From the NCBI GenBank assembly GCA_002498925.1, contig DAJH01000031.1, positions 1-36,645 of the forward strand: a stretch of 36,645 bases of DNA. The letters run 5' to 3'. The stretch comes from Euryarchaeota archaeon UBA173 (GTDB taxonomy: Archaea; Thermoplasmatota; Poseidoniia; Poseidoniales; Thalassarchaeaceae). The first letter of the stretch is position 1, and every line of letters starts with the position of its first letter. Shown here piece after piece: positions 16,072-23,914 of the stretch. The notes beneath the pieces were generated by a model. That model ran no database searches. It was not told the DNA's origin and worked only from the letters and a program-made list of their open reading frames with translations. The position numbers were made by a program, and so were the translations under genes.

Positions 16072-16983
16072 ATGGCACTGATGCGGGACCTACTGCTAGT
16101 CGCCGTGATTTCACTATCACTGACCAACCCCATCAAGGCCCAGGCGCATGAGAACACTTGGTCAACCGAGGGAGGCTATACCGTTCTTGCAGAGCAATAT
16201 ACGGCTGTTTGGTGCGAAGTATGTGCGGAAGTAGACCCATGGATGCCTGAATTCACCCAATCAAATGGGAACAGGGTAGCCAGAGTGGCATTACACGACG
16301 ACTTCGATGACCCAATGGGGACCCCAATAACCGACCACAGAGTTTCAAGATACACCAACGGCTCACCCGCTGCGCCATCTTTCTGGTTCGATGGGGAAAT
16401 CCTGGCCGGTGGCGCCCCCGATCGTTCAACCATGCATCGACAACTCCTATCTGCAGAAGGCTCGAGATCAGATGATACTCGTATCGAGATAGAGGCTACG
16501 TTCGATTCCGGAAATATGCATATTGAAACATCACTATCGGAATGGTCATCCTTAGAACAAACGCAAATATCAATTTTCATTATTGAAGACTCTGTTGTAA
16601 TCGAGGAGGCCGAAGCGATCAATGGAGTTTATCGTCACCACGACGTCGTTAGGGCATATCACGAGGTTTCGCTAAATGACGAAGACAACAAATGGTCCTA
16701 CGGAGGGGATTCCTTTTTGCTCAGTGAAGGCAACCTTTCTTACTCATCAAGCGAAATCACACTCTCAATTGTCGCATCTTTTGATTCGGATTTAGATCCG
16801 GATGAATTGAGCATAGTTGCGGTACATGAGACAATAGGGGAATTAGAAGCCCACTCTACCCTGGGGGCCCTTAAGCTAGAGATCGGTGAAGAATCCGGGC
16901 ACTCGTTGATTGGTCTGTCACTGCCTTTGGCAGTGATGGTGATTTTGTCCATGCTTTCATTCAAAGCCCGATCTCGGAGATGA
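16072..16983 (+). CDS. secreted, membrane-anchored thioredoxin-like protein
   Basis: The 303-residue protein has a signal peptide (residues about 1-25, ending near KAQA), a thioredoxin-like domain with WCEVC (C48, C51) after a central strand, a likely cis-proline region at SPAAPSFWFDG, then a beta-rich domain (about 135-265) and a C-terminal membrane helix (about 278-297) with a basic RSRR end. It should face outward. The WCxxC core suggests redox activity on exported proteins, but the second domain is unrecognised. ATG 16072 or 16081 can start it; the 52-bp gap to the divergent methyltransferase holds a TATA-like GTTATGAAAG near 16041. Its last 23 nt overlap the converging epimerase. It lies near the DsbA/VKOR pair, so one shared thiol pathway is plausible. 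Confidence 0.85.
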   Translation: MALMRDLLLVAVISLSLTNPIKAQAHENTWSTEGGYTVLAEQYTAVWCEVCAEVDPWMPEFTQSNGNRVARVALHDDFDDPMGTPITDHRVSRYTNGSPAAPSFWFDGEILAGGAPDRSTMHRQLLSAEGSRSDDTRIEIEATFDSGNMHIETSLSEWSSLEQTQISIFIIEDSVVIEEAEAINGVYRHHDVVRAYHEVSLNDEDNKWSYGGDSFLLSEGNLSYSSSEITLSIVASFDSDLDPDELSIVAVHETIGELEAHSTLGALKLEIGEESGHSLIGLSLPLAVMVILSMLSFKARSRR

Positions 16984-17902
16984 GTGCCCTAGCCGTATGC
17001 CTAATTGCTTCCTCTGAATGCATCTTGGGCGTGAATCCAGAATCCATTAGCCTCTCGACATCGAGTGATGTTTTTGGAACATCGCCAGCCCAGCCCCTGT
17101 CTCCCCCGGTGTACTCAATTGAGACTCCATCGAGCCCACTTTCTTCGACTACTATCTCTGCGATTCTTCTGACAGAGCAGGTGTCTCCGGTTCCTAGATT
17201 GTATAGGCTCACATTTTCCGAGCCACGGTCGATGATGTGGCACATCGCCCTCACACAGTCCTCGGCAGACATGTATGATTTCTCCTGCCTCCCATTTCCA
17301 AGTACTTCGAGCCTCGAAGGGTCCCGCTTCAGTTTGTGAATGAAATCGAAAATAACACCGTGAGTGCCCCTTGGCCCAACTATGTTCGCGAACCTATGAA
17401 TCCACGCCTTTGCACCGAATGTTCCAGACCAGGCTGTGATTAGTGATTCTGAACCCATCTTGGACGCCCCATAGAGGGAAATGGGCATCACCGGGCCGTA
17501 TGTCTCGGGTGTAGGCATCTGATCCGCCTCGCCATATATCGCCGACGAAGAAGAGAACGAGATTCTGCTAACTCCCGTTCGACGCATCGCCTCAAGGACA
17601 TTGTATGTAGCCAAAGTGCCTTGCTTGAGGTCGGTGTCTGTGACCTCAGTACCCAACCTTATGTCGGGATTAGCCGCCATGTGGTGGACGGTGGAAACTC
17701 CGTCCATCGCCTCCCTTATCGCATCTGAATCTAGGAGATCACCTCTGAAAATCTCGACCTTCCCGCTACCCTCGTGATGAGAAAGGAACTCCTCCCGCCC
17801 GCTCGAGAAATTGTCAAAGACCCTGACTAACTTACCTTCTGAAACCAAGGAATCTACTAGATGAGAGCCAATGAATCCAGCGCCCCCGGTGACTAACTCC
17901 AT
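16961..17902 (-). CDS. NAD-dependent sugar-nucleotide epimerase (GalE-like SDR)
   Basis: An extended short-chain dehydrogenase of 313 residues. It shows the NAD-binding GGAGFIGSH near the N-terminus, DNFSSG after the second strand, HMAANPD, the SSSSAIYGE serine motif, and the catalytic YGASK tetrad. These features fit UDP-glucose 4-epimerase and related enzymes that make sugar nucleotides for glycolipid or glycoprotein synthesis; the exact substrate is not determined by sequence. The C-terminal substrate half has GGDRGWAGDVP, a common landmark in archaeal GalE-like proteins. The many N-glycosylation sequons in the secreted proteins of this window give such an enzyme an obvious use. No other sugar gene is adjacent. 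Confidence 0.9.
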   Translation of the reverse strand: MELVTGGAGFIGSHLVDSLVSEGKLVRVFDNFSSGREEFLSHHEGSGKVEIFRGDLLDSDAIREAMDGVSTVHHMAANPDIRLGTEVTDTDLKQGTLATYNVLEAMRRTGVSRISFSSSSAIYGEADQMPTPETYGPVMPISLYGASKMGSESLITAWSGTFGAKAWIHRFANIVGPRGTHGVIFDFIHKLKRDPSRLEVLGNGRQEKSYMSAEDCVRAMCHIIDRGSENVSLYNLGTGDTCSVRRIAEIVVEESGLDGVSIEYTGGDRGWAGDVPKTSLDVERLMDSGFTPKMHSEEAIRHTARALISEIGL

Positions 17903-17956
17903 GCATCCGCGAAATTGAGGTCAGTCTTGAGCCCATCGGACCCTTGATGAGGCACT

Positions 17957-18523
17957 CTACCAAGTCGAATTGGCCCTTCTCTCCCTCATTACGTAGGAGG
18001 AAGCAAAGACCCCAATCATGGACAAGTGGATAACTGTGCAGTACGGACATATGTGAGGAGCCCCCTCCACCAACAGGAGCTCAATCACCACCAACCAAGC
18101 AACGAATGGCAGGCCTGCGATTCCCAAATACCAGAGATAATTCACAAACTGAGGGACCCTTTTCGCATTTTGGTCTAGGTAGAGGGTCATCAGGAAGAAG
18201 AAAATCACCGCAAAAGATGCAATTCCTATCACGCCCCATGGTACACCGAACAAATTATTCCACTGGGGGTCGCCAATCACGGAACCGCACTGGACCAGCC
18301 CCTCCGAAGCGCACATGCTCGAAGATCCGCTCTTCATGAGCGAATTGTGTATCGACCATGTCCATCCAGATGCAACTATCCCCACAGTAGTGAACACAAG
18401 GCCCGCGATTATCGTCCCCCTAGTTCCTTCAGAACCAGCCTCATGGCGATTCTTCTGAAGCAACGCCGAGGCGCCCAGAACACCGACTATGAAAATTCCA
18501 AGCTCAAGACTCAGAACAGACAT
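17957..18523 (-). CDS. vitamin K epoxide reductase family protein (VKOR)
   Basis: VKOR homologues reoxidise DsbA-like proteins and pass electrons to quinone in the membrane. The 188-residue protein has about five hydrophobic segments, a loop cysteine pair (C71 and C79, in MCASEGLVQCGSV) and the quinone-side CPYC at C159-C162. Both pairs of the four-cysteine electron relay are therefore present. GVPWGVIGI after the loop is also typical. The start is ATG 18523, sharing one base with the stop of the upstream thioredoxin-fold gene (TGATG); an in-frame TTG one codon earlier is less likely. The coupling strongly suggests the two proteins work as a pair in oxidative folding outside the cytoplasm. 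Confidence 0.93.
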   Translation of the reverse strand: MSVLSLELGIFIVGVLGASALLQKNRHEAGSEGTRGTIIAGLVFTTVGIVASGWTWSIHNSLMKSGSSSMCASEGLVQCGSVIGDPQWNNLFGVPWGVIGIASFAVIFFFLMTLYLDQNAKRVPQFVNYLWYLGIAGLPFVAWLVVIELLLVEGAPHICPYCTVIHLSMIGVFASSYVMRERRANSTW

Positions 18524-19233
18524 CAAGAATCACCCACTAGTCGCTGCAATGCGGAGGACATCTCCTCCCCATCTCCTCCTTGGCCCTGATGCTTCAATTT
18601 ATTCCAAGCCACGATCCCATCCGGCTGTAGGATGGCGGTAAACGGGGTCCCACTGAGCTCCCATTGGGAGAAAATTGAGTTTGAGGGATCATCAACATAA
18701 GTCCACTGATGAGGGGTACCTGGCCTATTGAGGCAGTTGTCCCTTCCACTGTTACAACCGTCCCCGTCGTTATCATCAGTACCAAATGAAGTCCTGTCTC
18801 TGAAGGCCTCAATCTCGCTCTTACTGCTATCGTGGTTGGGGATGTTCAGGTGAACATTGACAGTAACGAATGTTACTCTATCTTTCCACTGGGAGTGGTA
18901 CTGACTCATTTCGTCGCCCTCTTCCCAGCAGTACGGGCAATCGGTGTCGATGAATTGTATCAGAATCCATTTACTTTCAGATGAGTTGCCATCCCAGTCC
19001 CAGTCCCAAATGTCTGACATTCTGAATTCATACCAAGCCCCCCCATTGTAAGCATCAGCAACGAAGTCAGGAGCACGATTCCCTTCGTCGGGACCTATGC
19101 TCACGATTGGCGCCAGAGCCAGTGAAGCGATAACAACGAGGCTGACTACTCCTGAGGTGGCCAGACCTGCCCACAATAGCGTCTCCTCGCTGTTCTTTGT
19201 CAGGTCAGAAGACTTCGCCCTTCTCCTCGCCAT
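18523..19233 (-). CDS. membrane-anchored DsbA/TlpA-like thiol oxidoreductase
   Basis: This 236-residue protein has an N-terminal cytoplasmic basic start, one membrane helix (about residues 20-42), and an outward thioredoxin fold: IQFIDTDCPYCWEE with C99 and C102, and the cis-proline at P197 in SGTPFTAIL. The CPYC pair, as in DsbA/glutaredoxin-like oxidases, with the VKOR gene coupled directly downstream, points to the disulfide donor of the pair. A long loop at about residues 150-172 is unusual: it has a DDNDGDGC acidic segment with C160 and C167, like a thrombospondin type-3 calcium loop. It starts at ATG 19233, with about 140 bp to the likely start of the divergent RND gene. Confidence 0.9.
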   Translation of the reverse strand: MARRRAKSSDLTKNSEETLLWAGLATSGVVSLVVIASLALAPIVSIGPDEGNRAPDFVADAYNGGAWYEFRMSDIWDWDWDGNSSESKWILIQFIDTDCPYCWEEGDEMSQYHSQWKDRVTFVTVNVHLNIPNHDSSKSEIEAFRDRTSFGTDDNDGDGCNSGRDNCLNRPGTPHQWTYVDDPSNSIFSQWELSGTPFTAILQPDGIVAWNKLKHQGQGGDGEEMSSALQRLVGDS

Positions 19234-19374
19234 GACACTGCGGCATGCTCATTGACTTTCAGCGATTCTATTGATTGGGCAGTAATTACAGCTACACCCA
19301 ATATTCCTCGATATTGCAGTAATGCCACCTTTTCGGATGCGAACGCTCATTTGGCTCCGCAAGACCCCGCAACC

Positions 19375-22300
19375 GTGGACGATGACTTCACAGTAGACAA
19401 GTACTCCCTTGGAGAGGGCGACTCCAGGGATGATGAGGAAGAACTTTGGAAGGCATTCTTCGTCAAACTTCAACCTGTCAGGGAGGCTGTGGGGGGCGCG
19501 AGAGAGGCATTCAGGAAAGGGCCGATTGGGGGTGCATTGGATACTTTCGGACAATTGGTCGATGACGCTGCTGATATCGCCAACTCGTTTTCCAGGAGGC
19601 TAACCGAACTCTCCTACTCCGCTATCCTTCGGAGTCCCGGCATTCTAGTTGCATTACTGCTACTTGTTACTGCCGTAGTTGGGCAGTACGCCACCCAATT
19701 CCAACAGCAAATTGATGGAGATCTTGAGATATATCTTCCAGATAACGCCGACTCAACGGAACTACTGATAGAGGTCAGAGAGGATTGGTCCACTGATGTT
19801 GTGATGATCTACATGCAGACCCATAATGCGATACATGACGTTAGTCAGAGGACAGATGAGAATATTACGTCTGTAGATGTCCTCAAGCAAATGTCATGGA
19901 TCGAGGGGGATGACGCATCTCCCGGTGGGATTTACCAGAGGGGTTTAGATTGGGATAAATCGGACAGGGGGCTCAATGACGGAGTAATTTGGGTCCTTTC
20001 CCCAGCGCAGGTCATCAAAGAGGCAAACTCTTCATCTTGGAGGTTCAATTGTGCAATGGAGAAATACGGTTTGCCGACTAGCGATGATGAGAGTTGCACC
20101 ATAGCTAGCCTGAACCCGTATTATGGATACGAAATTCCCGATGAGCAGGACAGGATTGACGAATTCATAGAGAATGCTGGATCTTTGGTAGAGTCGATGG
20201 TCAGAGACACAAACAACGACGGCATTTGGGATACTGGCGTAATAGTGATGGGAATAACATTCGATATGTCCTCAACGGATATCCCCCCAAGGATCGACCC
20301 AAAACTTGGACCTGTTCAGGACCACAAGGCATTCCTTGAGTTTACAGAAGAGCTAGTACATGGCTCGACTAGTGTCGAATTCTGTGACCTCTGCCATGTC
20401 ACCTACGAACGAACTTCGACGATGGATCCAATTAGACTCGATGACATACCTCCTCGCAGGGCCGTGACTGTAACTGGGATCACGCCTGTCCTTCACGATA
20501 TCTCGGATGAAATATACGTCCAACTAGTGGAGACAATGCTGCCTGCCAGCCTGGCTCTAGTCGCACTCGCCATGATTATACTTCACAGAAATGCAAAGGT
20601 CTTGGTGATCTGTGGTCTTCCAATCGGAATGAGCCTGTTGATTACATTCGGTACAACTGTAATCGCTGACATAACTCTCACTCCCATGATCATCTCTGCC
20701 GGCCCTATTTTGGTCGGCTTGGGGGTGGACTATTCATTACATCTTACGAACAGGATTGAGGAGAACAGGGTCGAATTAATTGAGGAAGGGGTCGAGAATG
20801 CATGGAGGCAGCAGAGGGACGGCCAAGAAACCGACTCAATAGATCCATGGGACCCCATGATCAGTCTTACTGCTACGGTTCGCGCTGCGATGACTACGGG
20901 GCATGCGATCTTCCTTTCCGCGGTCACTACCATCATTGGATTCAGCGTCTTGACTTGGGATAGTCTGGTTCCAATAGAGCCCATGAGGACAGTGGGTACA
21001 ACCCTCCTGCTCGGAATTTCAGTAACATTCGTGCTTTCCATGCTCATGGTTCCTGCACTGGTGCAACTTCTCAGATACCGAAGAGGTACTGAGGTGATGG
21101 AGATGTCCCCAATTCAGACGGTGTATGTCGCTCTGGCCTTGGGGGCATTGGCCGCATTGGCACTCACCTACACAGAGTTAATGACCACGACAAATGCACT
21201 AATACTCTCTTCAATGCTTTCTGTGACCATAGTTATTGGAAGTCTCGATAGTGTGTGGGAATACGTTGGTGAGATACCTGTCAAGGCCACTATCATTGTC
21301 CTGCTTGTGGGGTCCGTTGCAACCGTTGCGGGAGCAATCATTTTCGAGGATCAGATGGGGCAAGGGATTACGGGTGGAGCGGATCAGGTTCCTCCGGGAA
21401 TTGAATCCTACGAGGCCTTGCGTGAATACAGTTACGAATTTGGCGGCGGTCAGACTAACCTTTTCATCATCAACGCTACAGACAGGGGGCCACAGAACGG
21501 AACCGCCCCCATTAGAGACCTTCCCGTTTTAGACTCCCTGGAAGAGATCCAGGCAAAAATCGACAACGTTGAGAGGACAAATACGACAAGCCTGGTCAAT
21601 ATACTCAAGGCAATTCATGTCCAAATCGGTGTTGATGCCATCGATAGGTCGCTATGGGACATGCTCCACTCGCCCTGCTGGGACGACCCTCTGCAGCTGG
21701 AGTGCATCTCAAGTGGGGACGTTGTATTCACTACTACCACCTCAAGGGAAGACATGGTCAATGTGGCATTCGACACATTGAGTCCGGAAGTCAGATCGAT
21801 GCTGATGAACGCCGATCAGGGTTCGGGGGAGACCAAGACCCTGGTCTATGCTTGGCAGCCATACATCCTCCTTGAGGAAGCCACCCCCCTAAGGGACACT
21901 ATCGATGGATTCCTCTCGGAGGGTGGATGCGAAACCGCCACAATGTGCTACTCGATGACTATCTCGGACGAGGGTGTGGCCAATTCCAAACTTACGGGAG
22001 GGCTCCCTATATCGATAGACATCAACGAGGGAATCCACACTGCCCAGAGCGACTCAACCATTGCGACCATGTTCATACTACTGTTCGCTATGGCGATACT
22101 GTTCCGCTCGCCTAGAATGGCGATATTCACCATGACAGCTGTCGCAGCTGTTGTTCTCTGGCAGCCTATCCTGATGTGGAGGGCGGATTTGGGCGTAAAT
22201 ATCTTCACTGCAATGATAGGAACAATCGTATTTGGAATAGGTGTAGACGATTCCATTCACATAGTGGATCGGATAAGGGACGAAGGAGAGACCCCTGCAG

Positions 22301-22593
22301 GCATAGTCAGGTCGGTTATGACCACTGGTCGAACCATTTTCGAAACTACGGCTACCACTTGTGCCGGACTCGCAGCTGGCCTGTTTGTCGTCATTCCGGG
22401 ACTCCAGACCTTTTTCCTACTGATGATGGCTCTGATCGCATTAGCATTACTGACCAGTGCCATACTCCTACCTACTATCATAGTGATCTACAACGAATTC
22501 AAATCTCGTATCACGCTGAATGGGTCATGGCTCGATTATGAAGAAGTCGGCACAATTGAAACATCCTCTGTTACCGAGGCTATTATTGAATAG
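19375..22593 (+). CDS. large RND-superfamily (MMPL/Patched-like) membrane protein
   Basis: The product has a charged cytoplasmic N-terminal region (about 80 residues, including DDEEELWKAFFVKLQPVRE), TM1 (SPGILVALLLLVTAVVGQY), an acidic outer domain, a five-helix cluster with GLGVDYSLH, a second outer domain, and a final cluster with GIGVDDSIH. This is the two-fold RND plan with the proton-relay-like Asp in both halves. Several cysteines occur in the outer domains (for example EFCDLCHV and the GGCETATMC segment), which could form disulfides. The frame extends to TTG 19252; I use GTG 19375 (1072 residues), which leaves room for a promoter, and TTG 19351 is also possible. It is divergent from the DsbA/VKOR pair. 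Substrate unknown. Confidence 0.9.
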   Translation: MDDDFTVDKYSLGEGDSRDDEEELWKAFFVKLQPVREAVGGAREAFRKGPIGGALDTFGQLVDDAADIANSFSRRLTELSYSAILRSPGILVALLLLVTAVVGQYATQFQQQIDGDLEIYLPDNADSTELLIEVREDWSTDVVMIYMQTHNAIHDVSQRTDENITSVDVLKQMSWIEGDDASPGGIYQRGLDWDKSDRGLNDGVIWVLSPAQVIKEANSSSWRFNCAMEKYGLPTSDDESCTIASLNPYYGYEIPDEQDRIDEFIENAGSLVESMVRDTNNDGIWDTGVIVMGITFDMSSTDIPPRIDPKLGPVQDHKAFLEFTEELVHGSTSVEFCDLCHVTYERTSTMDPIRLDDIPPRRAVTVTGITPVLHDISDEIYVQLVETMLPASLALVALAMIILHRNAKVLVICGLPIGMSLLITFGTTVIADITLTPMIISAGPILVGLGVDYSLHLTNRIEENRVELIEEGVENAWRQQRDGQETDSIDPWDPMISLTATVRAAMTTGHAIFLSAVTTIIGFSVLTWDSLVPIEPMRTVGTTLLLGISVTFVLSMLMVPALVQLLRYRRGTEVMEMSPIQTVYVALALGALAALALTYTELMTTTNALILSSMLSVTIVIGSLDSVWEYVGEIPVKATIIVLLVGSVATVAGAIIFEDQMGQGITGGADQVPPGIESYEALREYSYEFGGGQTNLFIINATDRGPQNGTAPIRDLPVLDSLEEIQAKIDNVERTNTTSLVNILKAIHVQIGVDAIDRSLWDMLHSPCWDDPLQLECISSGDVVFTTTTSREDMVNVAFDTLSPEVRSMLMNADQGSGETKTLVYAWQPYILLEEATPLRDTIDGFLSEGGCETATMCYSMTISDEGVANSKLTGGLPISIDINEGIHTAQSDSTIATMFILLFAMAILFRSPRMAIFTMTAVAAVVLWQPILMWRADLGVNIFTAMIGTIVFGIGVDDSIHIVDRIRDEGETPAGIVRSVMTTGRTIFETTATTCAGLAAGLFVVIPGLQTFFLLMMALIALALLTSAILLPTIIVIYNEFKSRITLNGSWLDYEEVGTIETSSVTEAIIE

Positions 22594-22616
22594 CATAACT
22601 GCTAGTGGAATAAGGC

Positions 22617-22912
22617 GAGGGTGCAGGGAGTAAGCCCCTTTCTGTTCACCTTTCGGTTAGTCGCATTCAACTATGCATCCTACCCGGCCCTGTCGATGCC
22701 ATACAGGCCTGCTTGGACTTGCTCCAGCGTGGCTGCTCGTTCCAGCTGTGTTCGGGAAATCTCCCCCCTTCGGGTTCACCGTACCCCCGGCACAGTTCGT
22801 TTCTGTTGCAGAGCCGACCCTCCCGGGCCTCCGGCTTGCGCCGGACCGCTTGCATCATGGAGAGGGGACTTTCCTCAGTGTCTAGCACTGTCAGCGACCC
22901 TCCTGCTCCCTC
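22617..22912 (-). ncRNA. rnpB: RNase P RNA (archaeal, type A-like)
   Basis: The 427-bp gap between the RND gene and rpiA holds an RNase P RNA on the minus strand. Read 5'-3' on that strand: P1 pairs GAGGGAGCAGG (22912-22902) with CCTGCACCCTC (22627-22617), one A-A mismatch. P2 pairs GTCGC (22898-22894) with GCGAC (22664-22660). P3 is the hairpin CAGTG-CTAGA-CACTG (22890-22876). Then comes the universal GAGGAAAGTCCCC (22876-22864), and near the 3' end ACAGAAAGGGGCTTAC, its P4 partner. An ACC-GAAA-GGT hairpin (22657-22648) lies between the P2 and P4 3' strands. These landmarks and their order identify the catalytic RNA that removes tRNA 5' leaders. Ends are set by P1 and may be off by a few bases. 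Confidence 0.93.
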
Positions 22913-23020
22913 AGTCGTTCCGTGGAGCCGCTCATCAAGAACCCCTCGGTCGGCTAGATTGCCGAATTTCCATGTATTCACATTGGAAACCATCATGCGC
23001 GTCTTAGCCGTCGAGATACC

Positions 23021-23725
23021 ATGTCCGATGTCGAGGGGCTCAAGAGAGAAGCCGGAATAACCGCCTGTAGTTTCGTACGAAGTGGGATGAAGTTGGGTCT
23101 CGGAACTGGTTCAACAGTCAAGTATACAATCATCGAGATCGGTCGTATGATTTCAGAGGAGGGAATGGATGTGGTGGGCGTACCTACCAGTGAGTCAACA
23201 AGGGAGCTGGCAGAGTCTTTGGGAATTCCATTAATGTCAATTTCCGAAGCTGAGAGTCTAGATTTGACTATAGATGGCGCCGATGAGTTCGACCCCAATT
23301 TTTCTCTAATCAAAGGCGGGGGCGGGGCTCTCACACGTGAGAAGGAGGTCGCTTTGATCTCAGACTCCATGATTGTGGTGGCGGACGACAGGAAAAAGGT
23401 CCCAGTGCTGGGCAAATTCGACCTCCCAATTGAGGTTGACCAGGAGTTATGGTCGGAGGTCTCAGAAGCCATACGCCTCTCTTCTGGCGTAGAGTCGACT
23501 TTGAGAGGGGGCGGGGAATCTCCCTATGTCACCGACAATGGAGGCTTCATTCTAGATTGCAAGTTCGGTCCAACGATTGTTGATCCGGCTAATCTAGAAG
23601 CCCAGATTTTGTCAATAGGGGGGGTCGTCCAGGTCGGGCTGTTCGTGGACCTTTGTGATGCTGTAGTCATGTCGACAGAGTCAGGGGTAGAGGTAATCAT
23701 CAACCCGGTCGGCAGATTGCCTTGA
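23021..23725 (+). CDS. rpiA: ribose-5-phosphate isomerase A
   Basis: RpiA interconverts ribose 5-phosphate and ribulose 5-phosphate, supplying ribose for nucleotides. The 234-residue protein has the phosphate-binding GLGTGSTV near residue 26, then VPTSEST, the active-site DLTIDGADEFD, and KGGGGALTREK with the catalytic glutamate in the TREK segment. Length is normal for RpiA (about 220-235). The start is ATG 23021, about 108 bp from the 5' end of the RNase P RNA, which is divergent. Ribose supply in archaea often relies on this enzyme together with the ribulose monophosphate route or a partial pentose pathway; neither is visible here. The downstream tRNA-Lys is a separate unit. Confidence 0.95.
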   Translation: MSDVEGLKREAGITACSFVRSGMKLGLGTGSTVKYTIIEIGRMISEEGMDVVGVPTSESTRELAESLGIPLMSISEAESLDLTIDGADEFDPNFSLIKGGGGALTREKEVALISDSMIVVADDRKKVPVLGKFDLPIEVDQELWSEVSEAIRLSSGVESTLRGGGESPYVTDNGGFILDCKFGPTIVDPANLEAQILSIGGVVQVGLFVDLCDAVVMSTESGVEVIINPVGRLP

Positions 23726-23740
23726 CTCACACCCGTCGCG

Positions 23741-23748
23741 GTTAAATC
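23741..23748 (+). promoter_or_regulatory. TATA-like box of tRNA-Lys
   Basis: GTTAAATC, the most AT-rich stretch between rpiA and the tRNA, ends 21 bases before the tRNA 5' base, about the archaeal TATA position. Assignment is by position only. Confidence 0.4.
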
Positions 23749-23769
23749 GGGTAGGCGACTCCGAGGCTC

Positions 23770-23846
23770 GGGTCTGTAGCTTAGTCAGGTAGAGCACCCG
23801 GCTCTTAACCGGGCGGTCGCGGGTTCGAACCCCGTCAGACCCGCCA
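23770..23846 (+). tRNA. tRNA-Lys (CTT)
   Basis: A complete cloverleaf: acceptor GGGTCTG with CAGACCC, D stem GCTT with AGAGC, anticodon stem CCCGG/CCGGG with loop CTCTTAA giving anticodon CTT (Lys), T arm with TTCGAAC loop, discriminator G at 23843 and CCA encoded at 23844-23846. No intron is present in the anticodon loop. Confidence 0.95.
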
Positions 23847-23914
23847 TTGCAACGCCTCAGCGGCGCGGGAATCATTAACCAAACTTTGAGTAGGGGGGTA
23901 TAGGTGGGCGAGAC

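Noticed and set aside
22621..23007. Overlapping ORFs on both strands (22621-23007 + and 22667-22996 -) in the gap before rpiA
   Set aside because: They overlap a structured RNase P RNA with conserved helices; their translations are rich in Pro/Arg/Ser and show no domain.
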